DNA of 64,000 bases from Gonatopus flavifemur (lineage: Eukaryota > Arthropoda > Insecta > Hymenoptera > Dryinidae): positions 62,001-126,000 of the forward strand of contig JAFFJZ010000119.1 in assembly GCA_018340375.1 (NCBI GenBank), in the 5' to 3' direction. Made by a program: the position numbers and the translations under genes. Each line of letters opens with the position of its first letter. The first letter of the stretch is position 1. A model generated the notes under the pieces. That model searched no databases, had not been told where the DNA came from, and saw nothing but the letters and a program-made list of their open reading frames with translations. This document shows, piece after piece, positions 12,213 through 24,286 of the stretch.

Positions 12213-14205
12213 CCTCCGCGTGGGATGATTGCGGGTCTACTATACGGGTAGACACTGTGATAGTTCAAGTATACATGCCCACATCTGCGTACTCAGAAGG
12301 AGATATCGAAGGAACGTACCATGAAATAGAAGGAGTGATAGAATATGTAAAGGGGGAAGAAGATTTGATGATCATAGGCGACTGGAATGCGGTGATAGGG
12401 CAAGGAAAAGGGGGGAACATGATAGGAGATTCCGCGTTGGGGAAAAGAAATGGGAGAGGAAGACGTTTAATCGATTTCTGTGAAAGCCAAAAAATGGTTA
12501 TTACCAACACATTATTCAAAAAGCATCCAAGGAGGATCCATACTTCGGAAATGCCAGGAGATACAGCGAGATACCGAATTGATTACATATTAGGGAACAA
12601 AGATTCAGAATACAAGTGGAAAGGTGTAAAACTTATCCAGGCGCGGATATAGATAGTGATCACAATATGTTCCTCATGAAATGTTCTCTGAAATTCAAAG
12701 CTCTGAAGAAGGGAAGGAAAATGCAGAAGGGATGTAATTCGGAGAATCTCAAACAAGAACACATGAGGCATTCAAAGTGATGTTGGACGAGAAATTGAAG
12801 GATCGACAAGAGAAAGACTTAGAAATAAAGAGGAGATGAACAAATATAAAGGGGAATATAGAACAATGTGCGGATGAAATTTTGGAGAACGATGGAGTAG
12901 AACCTAAGAATCCATGGATAACGGAAGAAATTCTTGATTGAATTGATGAAAGGAGGAAGTACAAGAATAAGAGTAGCGAACAAGACCAGCAGACATACAA
13001 GGCGCTGAGGAATAAAAAAATAAGAGAATCGAGGAAAGCAAAAGAACAATGGTTAGAGGAAAAATCTCAGGATATAGAAGTGAGATACATTCAGGGAGAA
13101 TAGATCAGGCATATAGGATTGTTAAGAGATTTTTTGGACAAATGAAATCTAGAAGCAGTAAGATTGAAAATTCTCTAGGGAGACAATTGATAAGAACGGA
13201 GGGAAAAAAGGACAATGGATTGATCATTCAGAAGATTCGTATAAAGGGAGCGACAATATAGGATCTTCAGAGAAGGAGGAAGATGTCGATGAAAAAGAAT
13301 TGGGAGAGTCAATTTCGAGATCAGGATTCTACAGGGCGTTAGAAGAATTGGAAAATAATGAAGTGCCAGGAATAGATGGCATAGGTGCGGACCTTATCAA
13401 AGCCTCCAACCAAAGAGCTCGTGCCGCACTGTTTGGATTGGTCAGAGATATGTACGAAAGAGGAGAGGTACCGAAAGATTTCCAGAAGAATAAAATTGTT
13501 GCTTCCCCGAAAAAACAAGGAGCAGACAAATGCGAGAACTACAAAACGATTAGTTTAACTTCACATCACTCGAAAATACTGACGAAAATTAGATACAGGA
13601 TCAGTTCGGGTTTTAGGAAAAATAAGGGAACACAGAAATCAATATGAGCATCCAGAACAGTAGTAGAGACAAGTCTGTGTACATAGGTTTTGTAGATATA
13701 CAAAAAGGATTCAATAATGTTGATTGGGAGAAAATGTTCACGATTTTGAAAAAGGTAGGGATTGATTTCATGGATGGGAGAATAATATATAAACTATATC
13801 AGAATCAAACCGCAATAATGGAAATAGAGGCTCAAGAAGGAGGAGCACAAATTGAAAGAGGGGTGAGAAAAGGATACTCACTATCGCCATTGACTTTCAA
13901 TGCGTATATAAAAGAAGCGATGAACGGAGTGAAGGAGCGAGTGCAATTGAAAATACAGATTCAAGGTGAAAATGTAAGCATGATGAGATTTGCGGATGAC
14001 ATAGCTATATTAGCCACGAGTGGTACTGTGTGAGAAAATACTCTCAATACGATGAGAACAATATTACTGGAAAACTATTGTATAAATATGAATAAGGACA
14101 AAACAAAATTCATGATTTGTACAACAGTGGGAACATCAAGGAGAACGAACATCAAAATAGATGCAGAGACACTTCAGCAAGCCAAAGAATTGAAATATCT
14201 AGGAA
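12213..14205 (+). mobile_element. old RTE-like LINE copy, 5' segment (decayed)
   Basis: The start CCTCCGCGTGGG matches the 5' ends of the younger copies at 18976 and 25286. Almost at once the sequence jumps to the endonuclease (GDWNAV, then DTARYRIDYIL), then the reverse transcriptase with EVPGIDGIGADLIKAS, VYIGFVDIQK and MRFADDIAILA. Many frameshifts and stops (for example TGA at 12939 and the break at 13260-13300) show it is dead. It is cut at 14205 by the foldback element and resumes at 18119. The pieces 12213-14205, 18119-18303, 18907-18975 and 27470-27796 together form one element. The clade call (RTE-like) rests on the EN-RT layout and the (GATGAT)n-type tail. Confidence 0.75.
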
Positions 14206-17200
14206 GTGAATGTGAAGTTGGCATATCGAATGCTGGCATTGCACGAAAGAGTGACAGTTCCAGTAGCATTCACCATAGTTCTATAGTTCTTGATAATTTC
14301 GAACAATAGTTCTATTCATATTACTCAGAAAAATTGGATTTGAAAAAAAGGAATGCCAAGTTCTACAATGATATGATAGCATTCCAACGATGAGAGGTTG
14401 GAACGATCAGAACTGGAGAGTTCTGGGATTGTGAGCATGCGGAAAAGTGAGAAATGGAGAGTTCCAATCATTAAAAGCGATATATGAAATTTTTTTCAAT
14501 ATTTATGGAAATGATATGCTGGATTCTATGACAAATCCATAGCACTGCAAGGGATATTGAAGGGAGCGATCAATATCTCCAAGTTCTGGGATGGCGTACA
14601 CACGGAGGAGTGGGGAATGCAGAGTTCTAACATCAACAATGGGTGAATTCGTTTTTGCGTTCATGATAAGCCGAGTTTGGAGATGACGCGGGGAGACGAA
14701 ATACTTTCCGATGTTGAGAATCGGAGTTTTGATACAGGAGAACAATTGATACAGCTTGGACGGGGACTTCAATTACCTGACAGCCTGTCTGGGTACCCGT
14801 CCGATTTTCTGTCTCAGCTGGGGTTCTGACCAAAATTGCATAGGATTCGAATGATGCTGACCACCATTGCACAGGGTTCGAATAGTTCTGGCCAGCATTG
14901 CGCGAAATCCGAAGAGTTCTGCACAGCATTGCAAGGAATTCGGAGAGTTCTGGACAGCATTGCACGGAATTCGAAGAGTTCTGCACAGCATTGCAAGGAA
15001 TTCGGAAATTTCTGGACAGAATTGCCTCGATTTCAAGTAGTGCCAGCCAGCGTTGCGCGTGATTCGAATACTTCTGACCAGCATTGCCGCGATTTCAAGT
15101 GTTTCTGGCCAGCATTGCACGAAATCCGAAGAGTTCTGCACATCTTTGCAAGAAATTCGAATAGTTCTGACCAGCATTGCCTGGATTCCGAGTAGTTCTA
15201 GCCAGCGTTGCATGGAATTCGGATAATTCTGACCAGCATTGCCTCGATTTCGAGTAGTTCTAGCCAGCGTTGCGGGGAATTCAAATAGTTCCGACCAGCA
15301 TTGCCTCGATTCCGAGGGTTTTGAGCCAGCATTGCACGAAATCCGAAGTGTTCCTCACATCTGTGCAAGAAATTCGAATAGTTCTGACCAGCATTGCCTC
15401 GATTCCGAGTAGTTCTGGCCAGCATTGCATGTAATTCGGATAATTCTGACCAGCATTGCCTCGATTTCGAGTAGTTCTGGCCAGCATTGCAAGGGATTCG
15501 GATAATTCTGACCAGCATTGCCTGGATTCCGAGTAGTTCTGGCCAGCATTGCATGGAATTCGGATAATTCTGACCAGCATTGCCTCGATTTCGAGTAGTT
15601 CTAGCCAGCGTTGCGGGGAATCCAAATAGTTCCGACCAGCATTGCCTCGATTCCGAGGGTTTTGAGCCAGCATTGCACGAAATCCGAAGTGTTCCTCACA
15701 TCTGTGCAAGAAATTCGAATAGTTCTGACCGGTATTGCCTCGATTCCGAGTAGTTCTGGCCAGCATTGCATGTAATTCGGATAATTCTGACCAGCATTGC
15801 CTCGATTTCGAGTAGTTCTGGCCAGCATTGCATGGGATTCGGATAATTCTGACCAGCATTGCCTCGATTTCGAGTAGTTCTGGCCAGCAATGCATGGAAT
15901 TCGGATAAGTCTGACCAGCATTGCCTCGATTTCGAGTAGTTCCGGCCAGCATTGCATGAAATCCGAAGAGTTCTGCACAGCATTGCAAGGAATTCGAAGA
16001 GTTCTGGACAGCATTGCACGAAATTCGAAGATTTCTGCACTGCATTGCAAGGAATTCGGAAAGTTGTGAACAGCGTTGCCTCGATTTCAAGTGATGTTGG
16101 CCAGCGTTGCGCGGAATTCAGATAGTTCTGACCAGCATTGCCGCGATTTCAAGTGTTTCTGGCCAGCATTGCACGAAATCCGAAGAGTTCTGCAAATCTT
16201 TGCAAGAAATTCGAATAGTCCTGACCAGCATTGCCTCGATTCCTAGTAGTTCTGGCCAGCAGCGCACGGAATTCGGAAAGTTCTGCGTAGCATTGCATGG
16301 AATTCGAAGAGTTCTGGACAGCATTGCACGAAATTCAAATAGTCCTTGCCAGCATTGCACGGAATTCGGAGAGTTCTGACCAGCATCGCCTGAATGCCGA
16401 GTATTTTGGGTCACGATTGTACAGAATTCGAAGAGTTCTGACCAGCATTCCCTCGATTCCGAATAGTGCTAGCCAGCATTGCGCGGAATTCGAATAGTTT
16501 CGACCAGCGGTGCCTAGATTTGGAGTAGTTCTGGCCAGCAATGCACGAAATCCGAAGAGTTCTGCACAGCATTGCAAGGAATTCGAAGAGTTCTGGACAG
16601 CATTGCACGGAATTCGGATAGTTCTGGCCAGCATTGCATGGAATTCGGAAAGTTCTGATCAGCATCGCCTCAATTCCGAGTAGTTCGGGCCAGCATCGCA
16701 CAGATTTCGAAGAATGCTGACCAGCATTGCCTCGATTCCGGGTAGTTCCAGCCAGCATTGCGTGGAATTCGAATAATTCCGACCACCGGTGCCTCGATTT
16801 TGAGTAGTTCTGGCCAGCATTGCACGAAATCCGAAGAGTCCTGCACGGCATTGCAAGGAATTCGGAGAGTTCTGGACAGCATTGCACGGAATTCGGATAG
16901 TTCTGGCCAGCATTGCATGGAATTCGAAAAGTTCTTACCAGCATTGCCTCGAAATCGGGGCAATGCTGGTCGGAACTATTCGGATTCCGTGCAATGCTAT
17001 CCAGAACTCTTCGAATTCCGCGCAATGCTGTGCAGAACTCTTCGTATTCCGAGCAATGCTGGCCAGAACTACTCGGAATCGAGGCAATGCTGGTCAGACC
17101 TATTCGAATTCCGTGCAATGCTGGCCAGAACTCCTTGTTATCGGGGCAATGCTGGTCAGAACTATCCGAATTCCATGCAATGCTTGCCAGAATTATTCGA

Positions 17201-18118
17201 ATTCCCTGCAATGCTGGCCGGAACTTTGCAAAATCGTCTCAATGGTGGGCAGAAACTCCGAATTTCGTGCAATCCTGTGCAGAAGTCTTCGAATTCCGTA
17301 GAATGCCGCCAGAACTTCCCGTTATCGGGGGAATGCTGGTCAGAACCATCCGCATTCCATGCAAGGCTGGCCAGAACTATTCGAATTCCGTGCAATGCTG
17401 GGCAGAACTAGTCGTGATCGAGACAATGCTGGTCAGAACTATTCGAACCCCGTGCAATGCTGGTCAGAATCATTCGAATCCTATGCAATGCTCGTCAGAA
17501 CCCCATTTTAGACAGAAAGTCGGACGGGTACCCGGACAGGCTGTCAGGTAATCGAAGTCCCCGTGCAAGCTGTATCAATTGTTACCCTGTATCAAAACTC
17601 CGATTCCCAAACTCAAAAAGTATTTCGTCTCCCCGCGTCATCTCCAAACTCGGCTTATCATGAAAGCAAGAACGAATTCACCCATTGTTGATGTTAGAAC
17701 TCTGCATTCCTAACTCCTCCGTGTGTACACCATCCCAGAACTTGGAGAGATTGATCGCTCCCTTCAATATTCCTTGCAATGCTATGGATTTGTCATAGAA
17801 TCCAGCATATCATTTCCATAAATATTGAAAAAAATTTCATATATCGCTTTTGATGATTGGAACTGTCCATTTCTCACTTCCCCGCAAGCTCACAATCCCA
17901 GAACTCTCGAGCCCTGATCGTTCCAACCTCTCATCGTTGGAATGCTATCATGTCATTGTAGAACTTGGCATTCCATTTTTTCAAATCCAATTTTTCTGAG
18001 TAATATGAATAGAACTATTGTTTGAAATTATCAAGAACTATAGAACTATGGTGAATGCTACTGAAACTGTCACTTTCTCGTGCAATGCCAGCACTTGATA
18101 TGCCAACTCCACATTCAC
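14206..18118. mobile_element. 3.9 kb foldback element inserted in LINE
   Basis: The outer 600-650 bp on each side (14206-14840 and about 17490-18118) are near-identical inverted repeats starting GTGAATGTGAAGTTGGCATA. Between them lie arrays of a 31-bp unit (core CCAGCATTGC...GTTCTG): about 68 units left and about 17 right of an inversion point near 16957. Flanking LINE sequence is duplicated as ATCTAGGAA (14197-14205) and ATCTAGGGA (18119-18127), a 9-bp target-site duplication with one mismatch. Long terminal repeats filled with short tandem repeats and a 9-bp duplication fit Foldback (FB) elements; Mutator-like elements are the main alternative. No transposase is present, so it must be mobilised in trans. 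Long open frames inside exist only because 31-bp repeats shift through all frames. Confidence 0.85.
14840..17500. repeat. 31-bp tandem array with internal inversion
   Basis: CAGCATTGC or a variant recurs every 31 bp. The array reads in one direction to about 16955, then as reverse complement. A higher-order period is visible: the block with GGGGAATTCAAATAG near 15269 recurs near 15610, 341 bp later, which is 11 x 31. This shows unequal exchange or slippage of 11-unit blocks. Variation among units (ends such as TCGATTTCGAG, CACGGAATTCG, CACGAAATCCG) follows an ordered pattern. Confidence 0.9.
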
Positions 18119-18303
18119 ATCTAGGGAGCATAATTACAGAAAACGGTAAACGCGAAAGAGATACAGGAGCAAGAATAGTACAAGAGAAACAAGCTTTCTA
18201 CCAAAAGGAACAGTTACTATGTTCGGAGAATATTAGTTTAGCAGTATCGAAGAAATTCTTGAAGAGTTACGTTCGGAGCACAGCATTATATGGTTGCGAA
18301 ACT
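18119..18303 (+). mobile_element. old RTE-like LINE copy, middle segment
   Basis: Resumes the old LINE after the foldback. Following the duplicated ATCTAGGGA it encodes GSIITENGKRERDTGARI and on to ALYGCET, the region C-terminal to the reverse transcriptase. The identical 153 bp (18151-18303) are found again at 18754-18906. Confidence 0.75.
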
Positions 18304-18906
18304 TGGACAATGGGGAAAACTGATCAACGAAGACTTGAAGCTTTTGAAATGTGGTGTTATAGGAGGATGCTCAGAACAAAACGGATAGACAAAGTCAAAA
18401 ATGAAGAAGTACTCGAGCAGATAATTGAAGAAAGAAATCTTCTGAAACACATCGTGAAAAGGAGAAGCAATCTTATAGGACACACATTAGGACGGCATGA
18501 GAGTTTATTGAAAACAATATTGGGAGGGAAAATGAATGGTGAAACTGGTAAAGGTAGACCTAGAGCAAGTTATATGAAGCGAATCGTACGAGACAAGGGA
18601 TGTAGTAGATATGTCGAAATTAAACGTTTGGCGGATAATAGACAGGGGTGGAGGGTTTCATCAAACCAGTCGTAAGACTGATTACTTCATGATGATGATG
18701 ATGGGATAAGTTTTACAGCGTTCCACTTTGTTTTATAAATCTTTGTTTCACTACGCGAAAGAGATACAGGAGCAAGAATAGTACAAGAGAAACAAGCTTT
18801 CTACCAAAAGGAACAGTTACTATGTTCGGAGAATATTAGTTTAGCAGTATCGAAGAAATTCTTGAAGAGTTACGTTCGGAGCACAGCATTATATGGTTGC
18901 GAAACT
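18304..18906. repeat. 603-bp templated insertion (inverted plus direct copy)
   Basis: 18283-18753 is the reverse complement of 20086-20556, including the exact junction where the inverted LINE tail meets its target (GATGAT|GGGATAAG). 18754-18906 is a direct copy of 18151-18303. Removing 18304-18906 restores a continuous old LINE (GCGAAACT|CAGACAATTGGG). This pattern fits replication template switching. An assembly artefact at an inverted repeat is the alternative. Confidence 0.75.
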
Positions 18907-18975
18907 CAGACAATTGGGACAACGGACCAACGAAGATTCGAAGCTTTTGAAATGTGGTGTTATAGAAGGACGCTT
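18907..18975 (+). mobile_element. old RTE-like LINE copy, short segment
   Basis: CAGACAATTGGGACAACGG to TAGAAGGACGCTT continues the old LINE towards its C-terminal coding region. The last 12 bases AGAAGGACGCTT (18964-18975) are the target duplicated by the young LINE inserted at 18976; the partner AGAAGGATGCTT is at 27458-27469. Confidence 0.7.
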
Positions 18976-20136
18976 CCTCCGCGTGGATGATCGCGGGTTC
19001 CCCAGGGGGATATTCATGATACCTGTCCTTGATATCCTTCTTATACATCCCTGGTAGTATCTGCTCCCTTCACGGGTGGGGAGAATAAGTATCTCAGAGT
19101 TGGATCTTTTTTGGAGTGGAATGAACTACTCAAGAGGAAGAATACAAACTGAGAGGAACGGAATCATCCTGATGCCAGAAACATCGGCAAAAACGGAAGG
19201 AAAGCAAGGGGAAACTACCCTCTTTGACATGTTTCAATACTTTCCGAGGAGATGAAATCTTTCCCAAACCTGGAATATTATACTCGTGAAACAAAAACGA
19301 ACGAACAAATGAATCAGTATATGATGGCGCTTCCTCGGGTGAAATATTCCGGAGGTAAACTAGTCTCCCGTTCGGATCTCCGGGTGGAGGCTGCTCGAGG
19401 GAGCTTTATCAGCGAGGAACGAAAACCGAAGAATAGGATAGGGAAAAGGAACAACATTCTCCGAGTCGGAGCGTGGGATGTCAGATCACTGAGGCAAGCG
19501 GGAAAATTAGAAAATTTGAAATTAGAAATAAATAGATTGAATATAGACGTGATGGGGATTAGCGAAATGAGATGTTCACAAGAAGGCAATTTCTGGAGGG
19601 GGGATTATAGAATAATTCATACAGGATCAGAGAACGGTCGAGCAGGTGTAGGAATTGTGATGCATAAAAGAGTAGGAAATAGAATAGACATTATTTGCAA
19701 CATAATGAACGTGTGATGATGGTTAAAATCAGAACGAAACCAGTAGACACAGTCATAGTCCGAGTATACATGCCCACATCTGCATATTCGGAGGAAGATA
19801 TTCAAAAAAGGTACGGAGAAATAGAAAAAGTGATAGAATATGTGAAGGGAGGAGAGAATTTGATAGTGATGGGTGATTGGAATGCGGTAGTAGGACAAGG
19901 GGAACAGGGCAACATAATGGGAGATTTTGCGTTAGGGAGGAGGAACGATAGAGGACAACGTTTAGTCGAATTTTGTGAAAATCATAAGATGGTTACCACA
20001 AACACTCTATTTGGAAATCATTCAAGAAGAATCTACACTTGGAAAATGCCAGGAGATACAGCAAGACACCGAATTGATTACATATTAGTGAAACAAAGAT
20101 TTATAAAACAAAGTGGAACGCTGTAAAACTTATCCC
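18976..20136 (+). mobile_element. young RTE-like LINE copy, 5' half
   Basis: Begins at the family 5' end (CCTCCGCGTGG). A 5' leader of about 270 bp is followed by an open frame from 19252 with SRSDLRVEAARGSF, VRSLRQAGKLEN and GISEM. This is an apurinic-type endonuclease domain. The frame breaks at 19705-19716 (IMNV, then TGA) and continues in another frame from 19695 with VYMPTSAYSEEDI, VMGDWNAVVGQG and RIDYILVKQRF. At 20136 it is interrupted within CTTATCCC by an inverted LINE and resumes at 25287. Flanks AGAAGGAYGCTT show target-primed insertion into the older LINE. Confidence 0.8.
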
Positions 20137-20163
20137 ATCATCATCATCATGAAGTAATCAGTC

Positions 20164-21996
20164 TTACGACTGGTTTGATGAAACCCTCCACCCCTGTCTA
20201 TTATCCGCCAAACGTTTAATTTCGACATATCTACTACATCCCTTGTCTCGTACGATTCGCTTCATATAACTTGCTCTAGGTCTACCTTTACCAGTTTCAC
20301 CATTCATTTTCCCTCCCAATATTGTTTTCAATAAACTCTCATGCCGTCCTAATGTGTGTCCTATAAGATTGCTTCTCCTTTTCACGATGTGTTTCAGAAG
20401 ATTTCTTTCTTCAATTATCTGCTCGAGTACTTCTTCATTTTTGACTTTGTCTATCCGTTTTGTTCTGAGCATCCTCCTATAACACCACATTTCAAAAGCT
20501 TCAAGTCTTCGTTGATCAGTTTTCCCCATTGTCCAAGTTTCGCAACCATATAATGCTGGGCTCCAAACGTAACTTTTCAAGAATTTCTTCCTTACTTCCA
20601 AGCTGATATTTTTCGAGCATAATAACTGTGTCTTTTGGTGAAAAGCCTGTTTCCCTTGTGCTATTCTTGCTCTTATATCTCTTTCGCTTTTGCCGTTCTC
20701 TGTAATTATGCTTCCTAGATATTTGAATTCTTTCACCTGTTCAATTGTCTCGGTATCTATTTTGATTTTCGTTCTTCTAGCTGTTTTCCCTGCTGCACAC
20801 ATCATGAATTTTGTTTTGTCTTTATTTATATTCATACAATAGTTTTCCAATGATATTGTTCTCATAGTGTTGAAAATATTTTCTAACTCAGTACTACTCG
20901 TGGCCAATATAGCTATGTCATCCGCGAATCTCAACATACTTATATTTTCTCCCTGAATCTGTAATTTCGATTGAATTTCCTCCTTCACTTCGTTCATTGC
21001 CTCTTCTGTATATAAATCAAAAATCAGTGGCGATGATGAGCATCCTTGTCTCACCCCTCTTCTTATTTGCGCTTCCCCTTCTTGACCCTCTAGGTCTATT
21101 ATCGCACTTTGATTCTTATATAATTCGTATATTATTCTTCTATCTTCATAATTTATTCCCACCTTCTTCAGGATCGCAAACATCTTCTCCCAGTCCACAT
21201 TATCGAAAGCCTTTTGTATATTTACAAAACCTATGTACACAGATTTCTTCAGCGCTATCCTCTTCTCCATTACTGCCCTGAGTGCTGAAATGGCTTCTCG
21301 CGTTCCCCTATTCTTTCTAAAACCAAACTGATCTTCTGCCAATCTACTGTCTATTTTATTTTCCATCCTCCTGTATATAATTTTGGTCAGTATTTCCGAA
21401 GCATGTGAAGTTAAACTGATCGTTCTGTAGTTCTCGCTATTGTCTGCCCCTTGTTTTTTCGGGATAGCGACAATTTTATTCTTTTGGAAATCTTCCGGTA
21501 CTCCTCCTCTTTCGTACATATCTCTAATCAATCCAAACAGTGCGTCACGAGTTCCTTCACTGAAGGCTTCTATAAGGTCCGCACTTATGCCATCTATGCC
21601 TGGCGCTTTATTATTTTTCAATTCTTCCGAAGCCCTGTCGAATTCTGATCTCAATATCGAATCTCCCAATTCTTCCTCATCTACATTTCCTCTATACAAG
21701 TCTTCCAAATGATTGATCCACTGTTCTATTTTCTCTTTTGTTTTTATCAATTGTCGTCCTAGAGAGTTTCTAATCTCATTGCTTCTAGATTTCATTTGTC
21801 CGAAAAATCTTTTAATAATCCTATATGCTTCATCTATTTTCCCTAAATGCAATCTTATTTCTATTTCCTGACATTTCTCTTCTAACCACTGTTCTTTTGC
21901 TTTCCTTGATTCTCTTATTATTTCATTTTTCAATGATTTGTATCGTTGCTGGCCTTCTTGGCTATCATCATTCTTGTATTCCCTTCTTTCATTTAT
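20164..21996 (-). pseudogene. RTE-like reverse transcriptase region of nested LINE
   Basis: An open stretch of about 610 codons runs from just after a TAG at 21997 to the stop at 20164. It contains NNKAPGIDGISADLIEA, RMENKIDSRLAEDQFGFRK, the catalytic FADDIAILA block, and the C-terminal GCETWTMGKTDQRRLEAFE. The same reading frame continues upstream of the TAG into the endonuclease (22668-21997), which ends KNPWITGEILE, so the polyprotein is split by this one stop. Further breaks upstream are a TAA near 22676 and a frameshift near 22735. The product, if made, would nick DNA and copy LINE RNA at the nick. Confidence 0.75.
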
Positions 21997-23110
21997 CTAT
22001 TCTAAAATTTCTCCCGTTATCCATGGGTTTTTAGGTTCTCCCCCATTATTCTTCGAAATCTTATCCGCACATTCTCCTATATTCCCCTTCACCTTCGTCC
22101 ATCTCCTCTCTCTTCCCAAGTCTTCCTCTTTTTGATCTCCCAATTTTTCATCCAACATTTTCTCGAATGCCTCATGTGTTTGTTTTTGCTTGAGGTTCTT
22201 CAAATTCCATCTTTTCTGCATTTTCCTTTTCTTCTCCAGAGATTTGAATTCCAGAGAACATTCCATCATCAACATATTAGGATCACTATCTATATCTGCA
22301 CCGGGATAAGTTTTGCAGTTTTTCGCTTGGTTTCTGAATCTTTGTTTCACTAATATGTAATCAATTTGGTATCTTGCTGTATCTCCTGGCATTTTCCAAG
22401 TGTAGATTCTTCTCCGATGATTTTCGAAAAAAGTGTTTGTGATAACCATCTTATGATTTTCACAAAATTCGACCAAACGTTGTCCTCTATCGTTCCTCCT
22501 CCCTACCGCGAAATCTCCTATAATGTTGTCCTCTTTTCCTTGTCCTACTACCGCATTCCAATCCCTGATCACTATCGAATTCTCTTCTCCCTTCACATAT
22601 TCTATCACTTCTCCTATTTCTCCGTACGTTTTTTCAATATCTTCCTCCGAATATGCAGATGCGGGCATGTATACTTAGACTATGACTGTGTCTACCAGTT
22701 TTGTTCTGCTTCTAACCATCATCACACGTTCATTATGTTGCAAATCATGTCTATTCTATTTCCTACTTTTTTATGCATCACAATTCCTACACCTGCTTGA
22801 CCGTTCTTTGATCCTGTATGAATTATTCTATAATCCCCACTCCAGGAATCGCCCTCTTGTGGCCATCTCATTCCGCTAATCCCCATTACGTCTATATTCA
22901 TCCTATTCATTTCTAATTTCGAATTTTCTAATTTTCCCGCTTGCCTCAGTGATCTAACATTCCACGCTCCGACTCGAAGAATGTTGTTTCTTTTCCCTAT
23001 CCTATTCCTCGGTTTTCGTTCCTTGCTGATGAAGCTTCCTCGAGCAGCCTCCACCCGGAGATCCGAACGAGAGACTAGTTTACCTAGGAATATTTTACCC
23101 GAGAGAGCGC
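21997..23110 (-). pseudogene. RTE-like endonuclease region of nested LINE
   Basis: Minus-strand coding sequence with LVSRSDLRVEAARGSF, NVRSLRQAGKLEN, GISGMRWPQEG and AGVGIVMHKK, then a frame break at about 22735. It goes on with YMPASAYSEEDIEKTYG, IRDWNAVVGQGK, DTARYQIDYILVKQ and MLDEKLGDQKEE. The endonuclease fold would cut the target strand. In the usual GDWNAV motif the Gly is Arg here (IRDWNAV), a likely loss of activity. The 5' end of the frame is cut by the TIR element at 23120. Confidence 0.7.
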
Positions 23111-23382
23111 CATCATGTAGGGGAGAGTGGGGACACTTGCACCACTTTTTTTTTACATTGTTATAACTTTCGTGGTTAACTTCATTCGATATATTATTTA
23201 TGGGATTTTGACAGAGCAAACATTCCTTTCTAAGTTGCAAATGATAGCAAGGTCGAATCTAACATCCTATCAATGATATAAGTGTTCTTCAAAAACATTG
23301 CGTTTGGTGCAACTCTCCCCACATGGCGGGAGACTTGCACCACCCTGTGGGGATATTTGCACCACCCTGCGAATTAGCTCTT

Positions 23383-23386
<4 letters not shown>

Positions 23387-23424
<38 letters not shown>

Positions 23425-23430
23425 CCTGAG
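23387..23430. repeat. (TC)n microsatellite
   Basis: About 40 bp of nearly pure TC dinucleotide inside the TA-flanked element. A shorter CTCTCTCT tract occurs near 24402-24432. Confidence 0.9.
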
Positions 23431-23443
23431 TAATTGATCCTCT

Positions 23444-23877
23444 CCCTGCTAAATTTTCCCAATAAGCACCGATACAAAACGATAAATGTTTCCTATAGTT
23501 TTCAATGAGGTTTCTGAATACGGAATTTACGAAGTTTTATCGTTATCAAACGATAGAACTCTATCGTTCTTTATCGTTTTCTATAAAAATTTAACAGATT
23601 GTATAGGGTTTTATCGTGAAATTCGTATAGGAGAAGTATCAGTTATTTGGAAAAAAATAGTTATGTGTTCTAGAATAAGTAGTACTTTTCCAATACGAAT
23701 TTCACGATAAAACCCTATACAATCTGTTAAATTTTTATAGAAAACGGTAAGGAACGATAGAGTTCTATCGTTTGATAACGATATAACTTCGTAAATTCCG
23801 TATTCAGAAACCTCATTGAAAACTATAGAAAAAATTTATCGTTCTGTATCGTTCTTTATGGGGATAATTTAGCAGGG
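23444..23877. mobile_element. nested MITE with long inverted repeats
   Basis: Arms of about 180 bp are near-perfect reverse complements and begin CCCTGCTAAATT. Internal sequence such as CGATAGAACTCTATCGTT is itself palindromic. The loop is about 60 bp (near 23635-23690). There is no coding capacity. The direct duplication was not resolved. Confidence 0.75.
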
Positions 23878-24137
23878 CTAATTGGAATAATAACCACTAT
23901 TTTCAAATCTATTTATCAGTATTTATTTGGAATGAATAATCAGATATACAAGTGAATAGCTGAACTTACGATCAAGATGGACTTTATGCAGTTTAGAGTT
24001 TGATACTAGCAACAACCTTTTATTGAAAACTAATTGCATAAGAGTGTTTGCTATGAACGGAGGAAACAAGTGAAATTTGTCACTCCTACCAACTCATATC
24101 AGGAGGCATAAACTCAATTGAACGTTCTTGAGACTGA

Positions 24138-24286
24138 TTTCAGCGCCGCCAAGAGGAAGGGTACTTGAACTAATCTCACATGAAGGCACTGATACTGTGT
24201 CACAAACTTTTATGATTTGTTGAGCACTTGTGTAAATGTATCCATGTGAGGTTAGTTCCAGTAGCCTTCCCCTTGGCGGCGCTGAA
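24138..24286. repeat. hairpin MITE
   Basis: TTCAGCGCCGCCAAGAGGAA at 24138 pairs with its inverted partner ending CGGCGCTGAA at 24286. The arms are about 45 bp with a few mismatches, and the loop is about 58 bp. Non-coding. Confidence 0.7.

Noticed and set aside
14840..17500. CRISPR-like array
   Set aside because: Units are contiguous 31-bp repeats with no unique spacers, they invert mid-array, no cas genes exist and the context is eukaryotic.
14773..17551. Many open frames up to 269 codons on both strands, rich in QNY, CWPEL and similar words
   Set aside because: They run through a 31-bp tandem array; because 31 is not a multiple of 3 and the unit lacks stops, all frames stay open. They mirror each other across the inversion and have no family signature.
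18286..20553. Identical 65-residue frames on opposite strands (also near 27043 and 30153)
   Set aside because: They are antisense shadows of the conserved LINE C-terminal coding region (GCETWTMGKTD... strand).
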